A stretch of DNA of 64,000 nt, from assembly GCA_016794985.1 (NCBI GenBank), contig JAEUIQ010000070.1, positions 151,043 through 215,042 on the forward strand. Reading direction: 5' to 3'. Below, one piece after another: positions 52,909 through 60,644 of the stretch; within the stretch, counting starts at the first letter, position 1; each line of letters opens with the position of its first letter. The position numbers and the translations under genes were made by a program. The stretch is from Planctomycetaceae bacterium (GTDB taxonomy: Bacteria; Planctomycetota; Planctomycetia; Pirellulales; Pirellulaceae). The notes under the pieces were generated by a model. That model was not told where the DNA came from. It did not search any database and saw only the letters and a program-made list of their open reading frames with translations.

Positions 52909-53889
52909 TCATCCAACCGACATTCCAGCCGAGTTGAAGATGTTCTCGTACAGTTGCGAGCTCAAGTATCGTTCCCCCGAATCAGGCAAAACCACGACAA
53001 TGACTTTACCTTGATTTTCTGGTCGTCGCCCCAGTCGATCCGCGACCGCTGTCGCTGCTCCACAAGAAATACCAGCGAGAATACCCTCTTCGCGCGCTAA
53101 GCGTCGGGCATATTCCATCGCTTCGTCATTGGAGACGGTTTCAATCTCATCGATTACCGACCAGTCAACCACGTCGGGAACAAATCCAGCCCCGATGCCT
53201 TGGATCTTGTGTGGTGCCGGTTGAATCGGGAGACCAGCGCGAGTTTGTGAGAGGACGGGGCTACTTTCCGGTTCAACTGCCACCGAAATGATCGACTTTT
53301 TTTGGTGATGTTTGATATAGCGGCTAACCCCCGTTATAGTGCCACCCGTTCCGACTCCCGATACCAAGATGTCGATTTTTCCCCCCGTTTGCTCCCAGAT
53401 TTCCGGTCCCGTCGTTTTCTCGTGAATCGCCGGATTGGCCGGGTTCTTAAATTGTTGCAAGAGTACGAACTTACCCGGGTTACTGGCCGCGATTTCTTCT
53501 GCCTTCGCCACGGCGCCCTTCATGCCCCGCACTCCCTCGGTCAAGATCAGCCGCGCTCCATACGCCAATAACAATTTCCGTCGTTCGACGCTCATCGTTT
53601 CGGGCATCGTAAGCGTCAGAGGAATCTGCCGCGCCGCCGCGACAAAGGCCAAGGCAATCCCCGTGTTGCCGCTGGTTGGCTCCACCAATTCTTTGCCGGG
53701 TCCCAACAATCCACGCGCTTCCGCGTCCCAGATCATTGCGGCACCCAAGCGACACTTGACGGAAAACGCCGGATTTCGTCCTTCAATTTTGGCCAAGATC
53801 GTCGCATGGCCACCGGCCGGAATTCGGTTCAATGCAACCAAGGGCGTCTGCCCAATCGTCAGCGAGTTATCCGCAAACCAACCATCCAC
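52909..53889 (-). CDS. cysK: Cysteine synthase A (O-acetylserine sulfhydrylase), first copy
   Basis: 326 residues from a GTG at 53889 with GGAG seven bases upstream. PLP-binding Lys45 in NPAFSVKCR, the substrate loop PTSGNTG at 71-77, the phosphate-binding VGTGGTITG, and GISCGAA near the end. It combines O-acetylserine with sulfide to make cysteine. It is the first gene of the cysK - encapsulin - desulfurase operon, so it feeds the substrate of the cargo enzyme. No serine acetyltransferase gene is present here. A same-strand terminator hairpin stands just upstream. Confidence 0.96.
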   Translation of the reverse strand: MDGWFADNSLTIGQTPLVALNRIPAGGHATILAKIEGRNPAFSVKCRLGAAMIWDAEARGLLGPGKELVEPTSGNTGIALAFVAAARQIPLTLTMPETMSVERRKLLLAYGARLILTEGVRGMKGAVAKAEEIAASNPGKFVLLQQFKNPANPAIHEKTTGPEIWEQTGGKIDILVSGVGTGGTITGVSRYIKHHQKKSIISVAVEPESSPVLSQTRAGLPIQPAPHKIQGIGAGFVPDVVDWSVIDEIETVSNDEAMEYARRLAREEGILAGISCGAATAVADRLGRRPENQGKVIVVVLPDSGERYLSSQLYENIFNSAGMSVG

Positions 53890-53916
53890 AACTTCACTCC
53901 GTTCGGATCAAGGCAT

Positions 53917-53952
53917 AAAAAAAGGCCAGCTGCGCGTTGAGTGCAGCTGGCC
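53917..53952 (-). terminator. Intrinsic terminator/attenuator before the cysK-encapsulin operon
   Basis: Perfect 10-bp stem GGCCAGCTGC / GCAGCTGGCC with a 9-base loop, followed on the minus strand by seven T. It lies 28 bases upstream of the cysK start and in the same orientation, after the regulator gene. It can end the regulator transcript, but the shortness of the remaining space argues that the operon's own promoter lies before it, which would make it an attenuator. Confidence 0.8.
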
Positions 53953-54017
53953 TCCGGTTTTCCGGTCAGCCAAATGAATCTGGTGTTTCTGAAGATCCTT
54001 CTTGCAGGGAACGTTCA

Positions 54018-54047
54018 GAAGCTATCAAAGCTATTCGCATCCGTCAA
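54018..54047 (-). promoter_or_regulatory. Shared promoter-like box of the two cysK genes
   Basis: On the minus strand: TTGACG, 12 unconserved bases, TTTGATAGCTTC. The same two blocks at the same distance occur upstream of the second cysK (63363-63392). TTGACG fits a -35 element and TAGCTT, 17 bases later, a weak -10 element. It lies about 130 bp before the first cysK start, upstream of the terminator hairpin. Confidence 0.65.
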
Positions 54048-54068
54048 TCAGGGCGATCAATCGTAAAC

Positions 54069-55679
54069 TCAGGAGGAAGCTTCTGAGTTGCCGCCACGAA
54101 ATTCGGACCATTGTATTTTGAGTTTCCGCATCCGTGCACGCAGCGTATGTGGATTGATTTTCAGTAATGCGGCAGCGCCTTTGGTTCCTTCAATTTTTCC
54201 TTGCGTAAATTGAAGGACGTTTTCGATATGCCTGCGCATCGCATTGTCGAATGACCAATCTTGTGTCGCCTTGTCCGGTGTCAACGCGGCCAATGGCGAC
54301 GTCGCTGATCCCTCGATTGGGTGCCGAGGGGGCGCTTGCCACGAATGATCAAACACGCCGAGAGCCGTGCGGATTTCGAGGGTTTTACCTTCGCCCAAGA
54401 TGGCTGCTCGGTCGATCACCGCCCCCAATTCGCGAATGTTCCCCGGCCATGGATACTGTTGCAACAATTCAAGATCACTGGTTGTCGGATGGCACGGGGA
54501 TAAGGAAAACCGCACGGCAGCACGTTCCGCAAAATACCAAGCCAACTCCGGGATGTCTCGTTGTCGTTCCCTTAACGGCGGGATTTGAATCGGGAACACG
54601 GCCAAACGATACCAAAGATCTTCTCGGAATGTTCGAGTGCGAACCATGGCCGCCAAATCGCGATGGGTTGCGGCAATAATGCGGACATCGATGTGAATGG
54701 GTTGTCGACCGCCAACCCGTTCGATAAAGCCATCTTGCAAAACGCGCAAGAAGCGAACTTGCGCCTCCAATGGCAGTTCGCCGATCTCGTCCAGGAACAA
54801 CGTTCCCCCGTCCGCGCGCTCGAACCAACCAGCTCGGGCCTGATCCGCTCCGGTGAAGCTACCTTTTTCATGACCAAACAACTGCGCATCGATCAACTCA
54901 GGAGGAATGGCTCCGCAGTTGACGCGAATGAATGGTCCGTTCTGCCGCGCACTCCTGGTGTGAATGGCTTTGGAAACGACTTCTTTGCCCGTGCCGGTCT
55001 CGCCAAGAATCAGCACCGGCACGTCCGAGTCCGTGACCAAGGCGACGCGCTCCATGACCGTTCGCAAGCCGCCGTTTTCGCCAACCACCCGGTCCGCATG
55101 ACCGGTCCGACCAGCCCGTCGGAGCGCAGAGCGTCGCTCCTCATCGGCCTTCCTGGCTAACCTTCGCAACTCGGCCTGCTGCCGATCGTGTTTGAACGCG
55201 GACGAAAGCGGCTCGCTGGCGGCTCGAAAAAAGTCGAACTCGTCGGGTGCCAGCGGGCGTTCCAGATCCAATTCAAACAGAATCAAGCCTTCGCAAAGTT
55301 CTGGCTCTCCCAAAGAAATTGCTAACCACGTTCCCGCCAACTCCGGGGGCAGCAAATGGGTGATTCGTCGAGTGGGGTCGATTCCACCTCGGGTCAGGAT
55401 CGGCTGTTGCAGGGCGTGCCAAGCAGCGACCGCGCTCAGATCGGTTTCTGTCAGCTCGCATCGATTCTCGGCGATTGACTCGGTATCCGCGGCGACGATT
55501 TCGCGCGAGTAGGCCATCGCGATGGTCAGTGCCAGCGGTGGTTGCCGCTCGATTTGTCGGACCATGATTTTCCGCAGCGGATACCAACGCTGCAACAACG
55601 ACAAGATTCTGGGGAGAACCTCTGTGAGCGCTGTAGAATGCCCCACCACACTCCATAACTCAAGTATTCGGTTTTCCAT
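54069..55679 (-). CDS. Sigma-54-dependent transcriptional activator (enhancer-binding protein)
   Basis: 536 residues from ATG 55679; the frame is open up to 55904 but the extra part is not protein-like. Residues 1-190 look like a GAF-type sensor domain. The AAA+ domain has Walker A GETGTGKE at ~224, the sigma-54 contact loop GSFTGA (usual GAFTGA with Ser), Walker B GGTLFLDEIGELP and the arginine finger region FREDLWYRL. C-terminal Fis-like helix-turn-helix (GAAALLKINPHTLRARMRKL). No receiver domain. It lies between the encapsulin operon and the divergent sulfate-transport genes, which begin with a sigma-54 promoter, so it very likely controls one or both. Confidence 0.95.
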   Translation of the reverse strand: MENRILELWSVVGHSTALTEVLPRILSLLQRWYPLRKIMVRQIERQPPLALTIAMAYSREIVAADTESIAENRCELTETDLSAVAAWHALQQPILTRGGIDPTRRITHLLPPELAGTWLAISLGEPELCEGLILFELDLERPLAPDEFDFFRAASEPLSSAFKHDRQQAELRRLARKADEERRSALRRAGRTGHADRVVGENGGLRTVMERVALVTDSDVPVLILGETGTGKEVVSKAIHTRSARQNGPFIRVNCGAIPPELIDAQLFGHEKGSFTGADQARAGWFERADGGTLFLDEIGELPLEAQVRFLRVLQDGFIERVGGRQPIHIDVRIIAATHRDLAAMVRTRTFREDLWYRLAVFPIQIPPLRERQRDIPELAWYFAERAAVRFSLSPCHPTTSDLELLQQYPWPGNIRELGAVIDRAAILGEGKTLEIRTALGVFDHSWQAPPRHPIEGSATSPLAALTPDKATQDWSFDNAMRRHIENVLQFTQGKIEGTKGAAALLKINPHTLRARMRKLKIQWSEFRGGNSEASS

Positions 55680-55708
55680 CGACCGCCAAAACTTCCGTGG
55701 TATTTGAT

Positions 55709-55739
55709 GGGCTAGCCAGCATCTTTGCTGGACCAGCCC
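55709..55739. promoter_or_regulatory. Candidate enhancer-binding palindrome
   Basis: GGGCT-ag-CCAGCA-TCTT-TGCTGG-acc-AGCCC is an imperfect palindrome of 31 bp about 90 bp upstream of the -24 element at 55827. This is the usual place for an upstream activating sequence. A shorter one, GGAGC-gatcag-GCTCC, lies at 55780-55795. Confidence 0.5.
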
Positions 55740-55826
55740 GTGGCATTTGCTGATTGTATCATTCGCCAGATTTCGAGCTGGAGCGATCAGGCTCCAATCG
55801 TGCGAATTATTACGGTTTTTCGCCTC

Positions 55827-55841
55827 TGGCACAACAGTTGC
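55827..55841 (+). promoter_or_regulatory. Sigma-54 promoter
   Basis: TGGCAC-AACAG-TTGC has the consensus -24 and -12 elements at the exact spacing. It points towards the lipoprotein gene whose start is 110 bp downstream. A second TGGCACAACAG (55916-55926) lacks the TTGC and is probably inactive. Confidence 0.8.
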
Positions 55842-55950
55842 CTTTGCACATGCACAGCTCGTGCCGACCGACAGCATCGGAGGCTGAAATGTATTTTGAA
55901 TCACGATTGGCTGACTGGCACAACAGAGGCGAATCAGTAAGGAGACTGAA

Positions 55951-56430
55951 ATGTCTATGTCAAGGTCGCGCGCCGACGACCGACAACCGAGGTCGAAGTT
56001 GGCAGCGAGGTTTCGATTAGGTCTGAGTTTGCTCGCAATTGGTTGTCTGACCGGTTGCGGTCAAGGTTCTGCCTTGGAGCGATTGCCGGTCCATCCGGTC
56101 AACGGAGTCGTCAAGTATGGCAACGAAAAGCTGGACGGAGCCCTCGTGGTTTTTCATCCGGCACCGGGCAGTGATCCTCGTATTTTGCCCGCCCGCGGCT
56201 CTGTGGGAGCGGACGGCTCGTTTACCGTAACGACCTATGAGTCGAGTGACGGTGCTGTCGAAGGTGAATACATCGTGACCGTGGTTCGCACGCCATTGGT
56301 CGAACGGGAAGGTGACCAAATCGCAGGCCCTAATGTACTACCTGAAAAATATTCGAAAGCCGAATCATCGGATCTCAAGGTGCGAGTGCAAGCCGGGCCA
56401 AATCAGTTGGAACCGTTAACACTGCGTTAG
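55951..56430 (+). CDS. Small lipoprotein with a transthyretin-like domain
   Basis: 159 residues from ATG 55951 with AAGGAG upstream. Lipoprotein signal (LGLSLLAIGCLTGCG, lipobox LTGC). VHPVNGVVKYGNEKLDGALVVFHPAPGS, then GSVGADGSFTVTTYESSDGAVEGEYIVTVVR, is the beta-sandwich of planctomycete carboxypeptidase-regulatory-like lipoproteins. Such proteins usually stand beside a DUF1559 gene, as here. It is the first gene after the sigma-54 promoter. Function unknown; surface or periplasmic. Confidence 0.85.
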   Translation: MSMSRSRADDRQPRSKLAARFRLGLSLLAIGCLTGCGQGSALERLPVHPVNGVVKYGNEKLDGALVVFHPAPGSDPRILPARGSVGADGSFTVTTYESSDGAVEGEYIVTVVRTPLVEREGDQIAGPNVLPEKYSKAESSDLKVRVQAGPNQLEPLTLR

Positions 56431-56553
56431 AAGTCTCTGGTTGCCGGGTTCCCATGTTGGGAGCCAATCGCCAAATCAATTCACCGAATCAATCAAACAA
56501 ACAATCAATCAAACGACTTGGCCATTTCGGCCAAGCTAAAGAAAGATAGAGCT

Positions 56554-57534
56554 ATGAAACTTGGAAAATATCGTCGGAATTTTGGGTTCACGTTGGTCGA
56601 ACTTTTGGTGGTGATTGCCATCATCGCAATTCTCATGGGGCTGTTGCTGCCCGCCGTGCAAATGGCCCGTGAAGCGGCCCGGCGATCGCAATGCCAAAAC
56701 AACTTGCGTCAACATGGACTTGCGATCCTGAATTTTGAATCGGCGAAAGGCTACCTGCCTTCCAGCATTCGGCCGTCAGGATTGACTCCGTTGCCGCGAG
56801 TGGCCGGTCAAATATTCATGCTGAACTATCTGGAGCTGGGGAATCTTCACGATCGCTACGACAAAACGAAGAACTGGTTTGACCCTATCAATCTTCCTAC
56901 CGTGAACACAAAGATTTCAACTTTCTTGTGCCCGTCGACACCCGATGTCGATCGATTGGATGGTCAACCGGAAGCGACGCCATGGGTCGGAGGTGTTGGA
57001 TCTGCGTCTGACTACGCTCAAACGATCTACGTCGATCCACGTCTTCGTACCGCTGGATTGGTCGACGAAGTAGGTGATGGTCTTTTGAAGCGAAACTCAA
57101 AACCGCGACTTGCGGAAGCCATTGATGGATTGTCGAACACGATTGCCTTCGCCGAATCGGCGGGTCGTCCGTTCTTGTATCGACAAGGTCGTTTGGTTGG
57201 TCCGAACTTGGTTTCAAACCGCGTCAACGGTGGAGGGTGGTGCCGCCCGGCTTCGGAAATCAGTATCGATGGCTCGGACGCGACCGGGGCAACTTTTCCG
57301 GGTCCGTTTGCGATCAACGCAACCAATGGCGAAGACGTTGGTGGTTCCACACCTTTCCCACACCCCTACTATGGCACCTTCGGAACTGGCGAAGTTTATG
57401 CCTTTCATCCGGGTGGTGCGAACGCGGTGCTTGGCGATGGATCAACCCAGTTTCTGTCGGAAGACGTCAATATCCGGGTCTTCGCTCGGCTCGTCACTCG
57501 AGCCGGTGGCGAAGTGGCCAGCTTGGATTTTTGA
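56554..57534 (+). CDS. DUF1559 protein with prepilin-type N-terminus
   Basis: 326 residues from ATG 56554. Leader ending RNFG, then FTLVELLVVIAIIAILMGLLLPAVQMAREAARRSQCQNNLRQHGLAILNFESAKGYLP, the standard start of planctomycete DUF1559 proteins. Near the end HPGGANAVLGDGSTQFLSEDV, also typical. It is probably a pseudopilin-like surface protein; planctomycetes carry hundreds of them with unknown roles. It is 123 bp after the lipoprotein gene and 231 bp before the sulfate-binding gene. Confidence 0.93.
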   Translation: MKLGKYRRNFGFTLVELLVVIAIIAILMGLLLPAVQMAREAARRSQCQNNLRQHGLAILNFESAKGYLPSSIRPSGLTPLPRVAGQIFMLNYLELGNLHDRYDKTKNWFDPINLPTVNTKISTFLCPSTPDVDRLDGQPEATPWVGGVGSASDYAQTIYVDPRLRTAGLVDEVGDGLLKRNSKPRLAEAIDGLSNTIAFAESAGRPFLYRQGRLVGPNLVSNRVNGGGWCRPASEISIDGSDATGATFPGPFAINATNGEDVGGSTPFPHPYYGTFGTGEVYAFHPGGANAVLGDGSTQFLSEDVNIRVFARLVTRAGGEVASLDF

Positions 57535-57765
57535 GTTGGAGCGTCGCTTGGTCTGTTGGGAAGCGAATCTACGAAGTGGACTCGCAGGCCTGATACAGAG
57601 TTTAGTTGAACCAGCGATGGAATGACGTGTAAGCTTGGTTTTCCCAAGTGTGAATTTGGAAAACGTTTGGTCGATCGAAGGTCTGGAAGCGGATGTCCGG
57701 GCCTTCGGTCAACTTTTTTTGCGATTCGAGTTTATAGGGAGTCTCACTTGTTAAGTCGTTGCTTG

Positions 57766-58860
57766 ATGCCTGCTCGTGACATGGAGTTGTTTAACAGCAG
57801 TCGGCGAGTCATTTTGCCAAGCTCCATTGTTTGCCGCTGGGTCTATTTGCCGTTATGCTTCCTGTACTTACTGACCGGTTGCAGTGGCTCCGAAAATAGT
57901 TCGTCGTCCGCCAAGTCGGTTAACCTTCTGAATGTCTCTTATGATCCGACTCGCGAATTTTACGTCGAATTCAATCAGGCTTTCCAAGAACATTGGTTGA
58001 AGGAAACCGGGGAATCGGTGACGATCGAACAGTCGCACGGTGGAGCCGGGAAGCAGGCTCGTGCCGTTATGGATGGACTCAAGGCGGATGTACTGACCTT
58101 GGCGATCTCCTACGACATTGACGTCATGGCTGAACGCACGGACTTGCTGCCGAAGGATTGGCAAAAGCGCCTGCCTAACAACTCGTCCCCGTATACTTCG
58201 ACGATCGTTTTACTTGTCCGTAAAGGAAATCCCAAGCAGATCCGCGATTGGAATGACTTGGGTAAAGAGGGGGTATCCGTCATTACCCCTAATCCCAAAA
58301 CGTCCGGTGGCGCTCGTTGGAATTACTTGGCCGCTTGGGGATTTGCATTGCGACAGCCGGGTGGCAGTGAAGAAAGCGCTCGCCAATTGGTGGAGTCGAT
58401 TTTTCGCAATGTGCCGGTCTTGGACTCGGGTGCTCGTGGTTCCACCACGACCTTTGTGCAACGAGAGATTGGTGACGTTCTACTGACGTGGGAAAACGAA
58501 GCGCACCTGATCCTCAAGGAATTCGGCACTGATCAATTTGAGATCGTTGTGCCATCGATCAGCATCTTGGCTGAACCCCCCGTGACCGTCGTGGACAAAT
58601 ACGCCACCGAACACGGGACGATGGAACTGGCTACGGAATACTTGAAGTTTCTGTATTCGCCCGTGGGACAACGGTTGGCTGCCAAGCACTACTACCGCCC
58701 CAGTGCTCCCGAACACGCAGAACCTGCCGATCTGGAGCGATTCTCCCAACTTCAATTATTAACGATCGACAGCGACTTTGGCGGGTGGCAGGGCACACAG
58801 GCCAAGCACTTTGACGATGGTGGAATTTTCGATCAGATCTACGGTGCGGGTCGCAACTGA
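57766..58860 (+). CDS. Sulfate ABC transporter substrate-binding protein
   Basis: 364 residues from ATG 57766 (ATG 57781 equally possible; neither has a strong ribosome site). Lipoprotein signal ending YLLTGC. Sbp/CysP motifs: NVSYDPTREFYVEFNQAFQ, IEQSHGGAGKQARAVMDGLKADVLTLAISYDID, ITPNPKTSGGARWNYLAAWG, and FDDGGIFDQIYG. It captures sulfate or thiosulfate and delivers it to CysT/CysW. In Gram-negative bacteria it is usually soluble in the periplasm; here it is membrane-anchored. Confidence 0.94.
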   Translation: MPARDMELFNSSRRVILPSSIVCRWVYLPLCFLYLLTGCSGSENSSSSAKSVNLLNVSYDPTREFYVEFNQAFQEHWLKETGESVTIEQSHGGAGKQARAVMDGLKADVLTLAISYDIDVMAERTDLLPKDWQKRLPNNSSPYTSTIVLLVRKGNPKQIRDWNDLGKEGVSVITPNPKTSGGARWNYLAAWGFALRQPGGSEESARQLVESIFRNVPVLDSGARGSTTTFVQREIGDVLLTWENEAHLILKEFGTDQFEIVVPSISILAEPPVTVVDKYATEHGTMELATEYLKFLYSPVGQRLAAKHYYRPSAPEHAEPADLERFSQLQLLTIDSDFGGWQGTQAKHFDDGGIFDQIYGAGRN

Positions 58861-58914
58861 ACGTGCCGTTGGGGAAGGGACGTCCCAAGTTGACCTTTTC
58901 GAAGCGAGGAAGCG

Positions 58915-59754
58915 ATGGTCTGGCGATTGAAGAAGCATAGTGTCTTACCAGGGTTCGGCTTGACACTTGGATTTACGGTTTTCTATTTGAGCTTGATCGT
59001 TCTATTGCCGTTGACGGCTTTGTGCCTGAAGTCCACGAGTATGGGATGGCCGCAGTTCTGGGAGACCGTATCGCACCCACGGGTTTGGGCTTCGTGTCGC
59101 TTGACGTTCGAAACGGCGGCGACAGCAGCACTGATCAATGCCGTGGGAGGCTTCATCGTGGCTTGGTGCTTGGTTCGCTACGACTTCCCACTGAAGCGGA
59201 TTTTTGATGCGATGGTGGATTTGCCGTTTGCGCTGCCCACTGCCGTATCTGGCATCTCCCTGACAACCATCTATGCCTCAAGCGGTTGGATTGGTCAATG
59301 GCTTGCCCGATGGGACATCAAGCTTGTCTACTCGCGCTGGGGCATCATCATTGCCATGACCTTTATTGGCCTGCCGTTTGTCGTTCGCACGCTGCAACCT
59401 GCCTTGGAAGATCTGGAAAAAGAGAATGAGGAAGCGGCTGCCTGCTTGGGAGCCAACCGCTGGCAGACCTTTCGCTTCGTCATTTGGCCGACGATTATTC
59501 CCGCGCTGTTGACAGGCTTCGCAATGGCGTTCGCGCGCGGGCTTGGCGAGTACGGTTCGATCGTGTTTATCTCGGGCAACATGCCTATGAAAACCGAAAT
59601 CGCTTCACTCTTGATCATCACCAAGTTGGAGCAACACGACTTGGCCGGCGCTACGGCGATTGCCGTAATCCTGTTGGTGTCCTCCTTCGTCGTTTTGTTG
59701 TGTATCAACCTATTGCAATGGTGGAGTAGCGAACGTGTGAGGGGGGTTGCCTAA
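58915..59754 (+). CDS. cysT: Sulfate ABC transporter permease CysT
   Basis: 279 residues from ATG 58915 with GAGG upstream. About six membrane helices, beginning FGLTLGFTVFYLSLIVLLPLTALCL. The coupling loop with the ATPase is EENEEAAACLGANRWQTFRFVIWPTI. DLPFALPTAVSGISLTTIY and GLGEYGSIVFISGNMPMKTE are typical of CysT. It forms the channel with CysW. It ends 2 bp before cysW, showing a tight operon. Confidence 0.95.
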   Translation: MVWRLKKHSVLPGFGLTLGFTVFYLSLIVLLPLTALCLKSTSMGWPQFWETVSHPRVWASCRLTFETAATAALINAVGGFIVAWCLVRYDFPLKRIFDAMVDLPFALPTAVSGISLTTIYASSGWIGQWLARWDIKLVYSRWGIIIAMTFIGLPFVVRTLQPALEDLEKENEEAAACLGANRWQTFRFVIWPTIIPALLTGFAMAFARGLGEYGSIVFISGNMPMKTEIASLLIITKLEQHDLAGATAIAVILLVSSFVVLLCINLLQWWSSERVRGVA

Positions 59755-59756
59755 CC

Positions 59757-60641
59757 ATGACAGCTTCGCAGCAGCGAATAGCACCCGGCCGAATGATGCC
59801 GCCGCTTCAAGAATCGAGTTGGGTCCGTTGGAGTTTAACGGCGTTCTCATGCTCCTTTTTGATCCTATTTTTGTTCGTTCCCTTGGTGGTCGTTTTTACG
59901 GAAGCGCTGCGAAAGGGCTTTGGTGCCTATTGGGCCGGAATCACGGACCCTACCGCGTGGTCAGCCATCAAGTTGACCGTGTTGGTTGTGGGGATTTCCG
60001 TACCGCTGAATTTGGTGTTCGGACTGGCTGCGTCCTGGGCCATCGCAAAATTTGAATTCTGGGGCAAGAGTCTATTGATCACACTGATCGATTTGCCTTT
60101 TGCCGTTTCGCCCGTGGTGTCCGGCTTGATCTTTGTCTTGTTGTTCGGGATCCATGGATGGTTTGGTAAATGGTTGGATGCTTGGGGGCTACAAGTCATC
60201 TTCGCCGTGCCGGGTGTCGTTTTGGCCACCGTCTTCGTGACATTTCCGTTTGTTGCACGAGAAGTGATCCCGTTGATGCAAGAGCAAGGCACGGAGCAGG
60301 AACAAGCTGCATTGACACTTGGTGCCAACGGTTGGCAGACCTTTTGGTACGTCACGTTGCCAAATGTTCGCTGGGCGGTCCTGTACGGCGTCATATTGTG
60401 CAACGCGCGAGCGATGGGGGAATTTGGAGCGGTTTCTGTCGTGTCCGGACATATTCGCGGCAAGACAAACACGATCCCGTTGCACGTGGAGATCTTGTAC
60501 AACGAATACAACTTTGTCGCCGCGTTTGCGGTTGCTTCGCTACTGGCATTGCTGGCCTTGGTAACGCTCGTTGCGAAAACTCTAGTCGAACGTCGCATCC
60601 ATTATTCCACGTCCCTTGAACCGACAACGGTAGAGAGCTGA
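59757..60641 (+). CDS. cysW: Sulfate ABC transporter permease CysW
   Basis: 294 residues from ATG 59757, preceded by a G-run in the end of cysT. Membrane helices such as FSCSFLILFLFVPLVVVFTEAL and the coupling loop EQEQAALTLGANGWQTFWYVTLPNV. GEFGAVSVVSGHIRGKTNTIPLHVEILYNEYNF is the CysW hallmark. Partner of CysT. Three bases separate it from cysA. Confidence 0.95.
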   Translation: MTASQQRIAPGRMMPPLQESSWVRWSLTAFSCSFLILFLFVPLVVVFTEALRKGFGAYWAGITDPTAWSAIKLTVLVVGISVPLNLVFGLAASWAIAKFEFWGKSLLITLIDLPFAVSPVVSGLIFVLLFGIHGWFGKWLDAWGLQVIFAVPGVVLATVFVTFPFVAREVIPLMQEQGTEQEQAALTLGANGWQTFWYVTLPNVRWAVLYGVILCNARAMGEFGAVSVVSGHIRGKTNTIPLHVEILYNEYNFVAAFAVASLLALLALVTLVAKTLVERRIHYSTSLEPTTVES

Positions 60642-60644
60642 ACC

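Noticed and set aside
55680..55904. Extension of the sigma-54 activator to 55904
   Set aside because: It would cover the divergent promoter and palindromes, and the translated part is not conserved-looking; ATG 55679 fits the start of the sensor domain.
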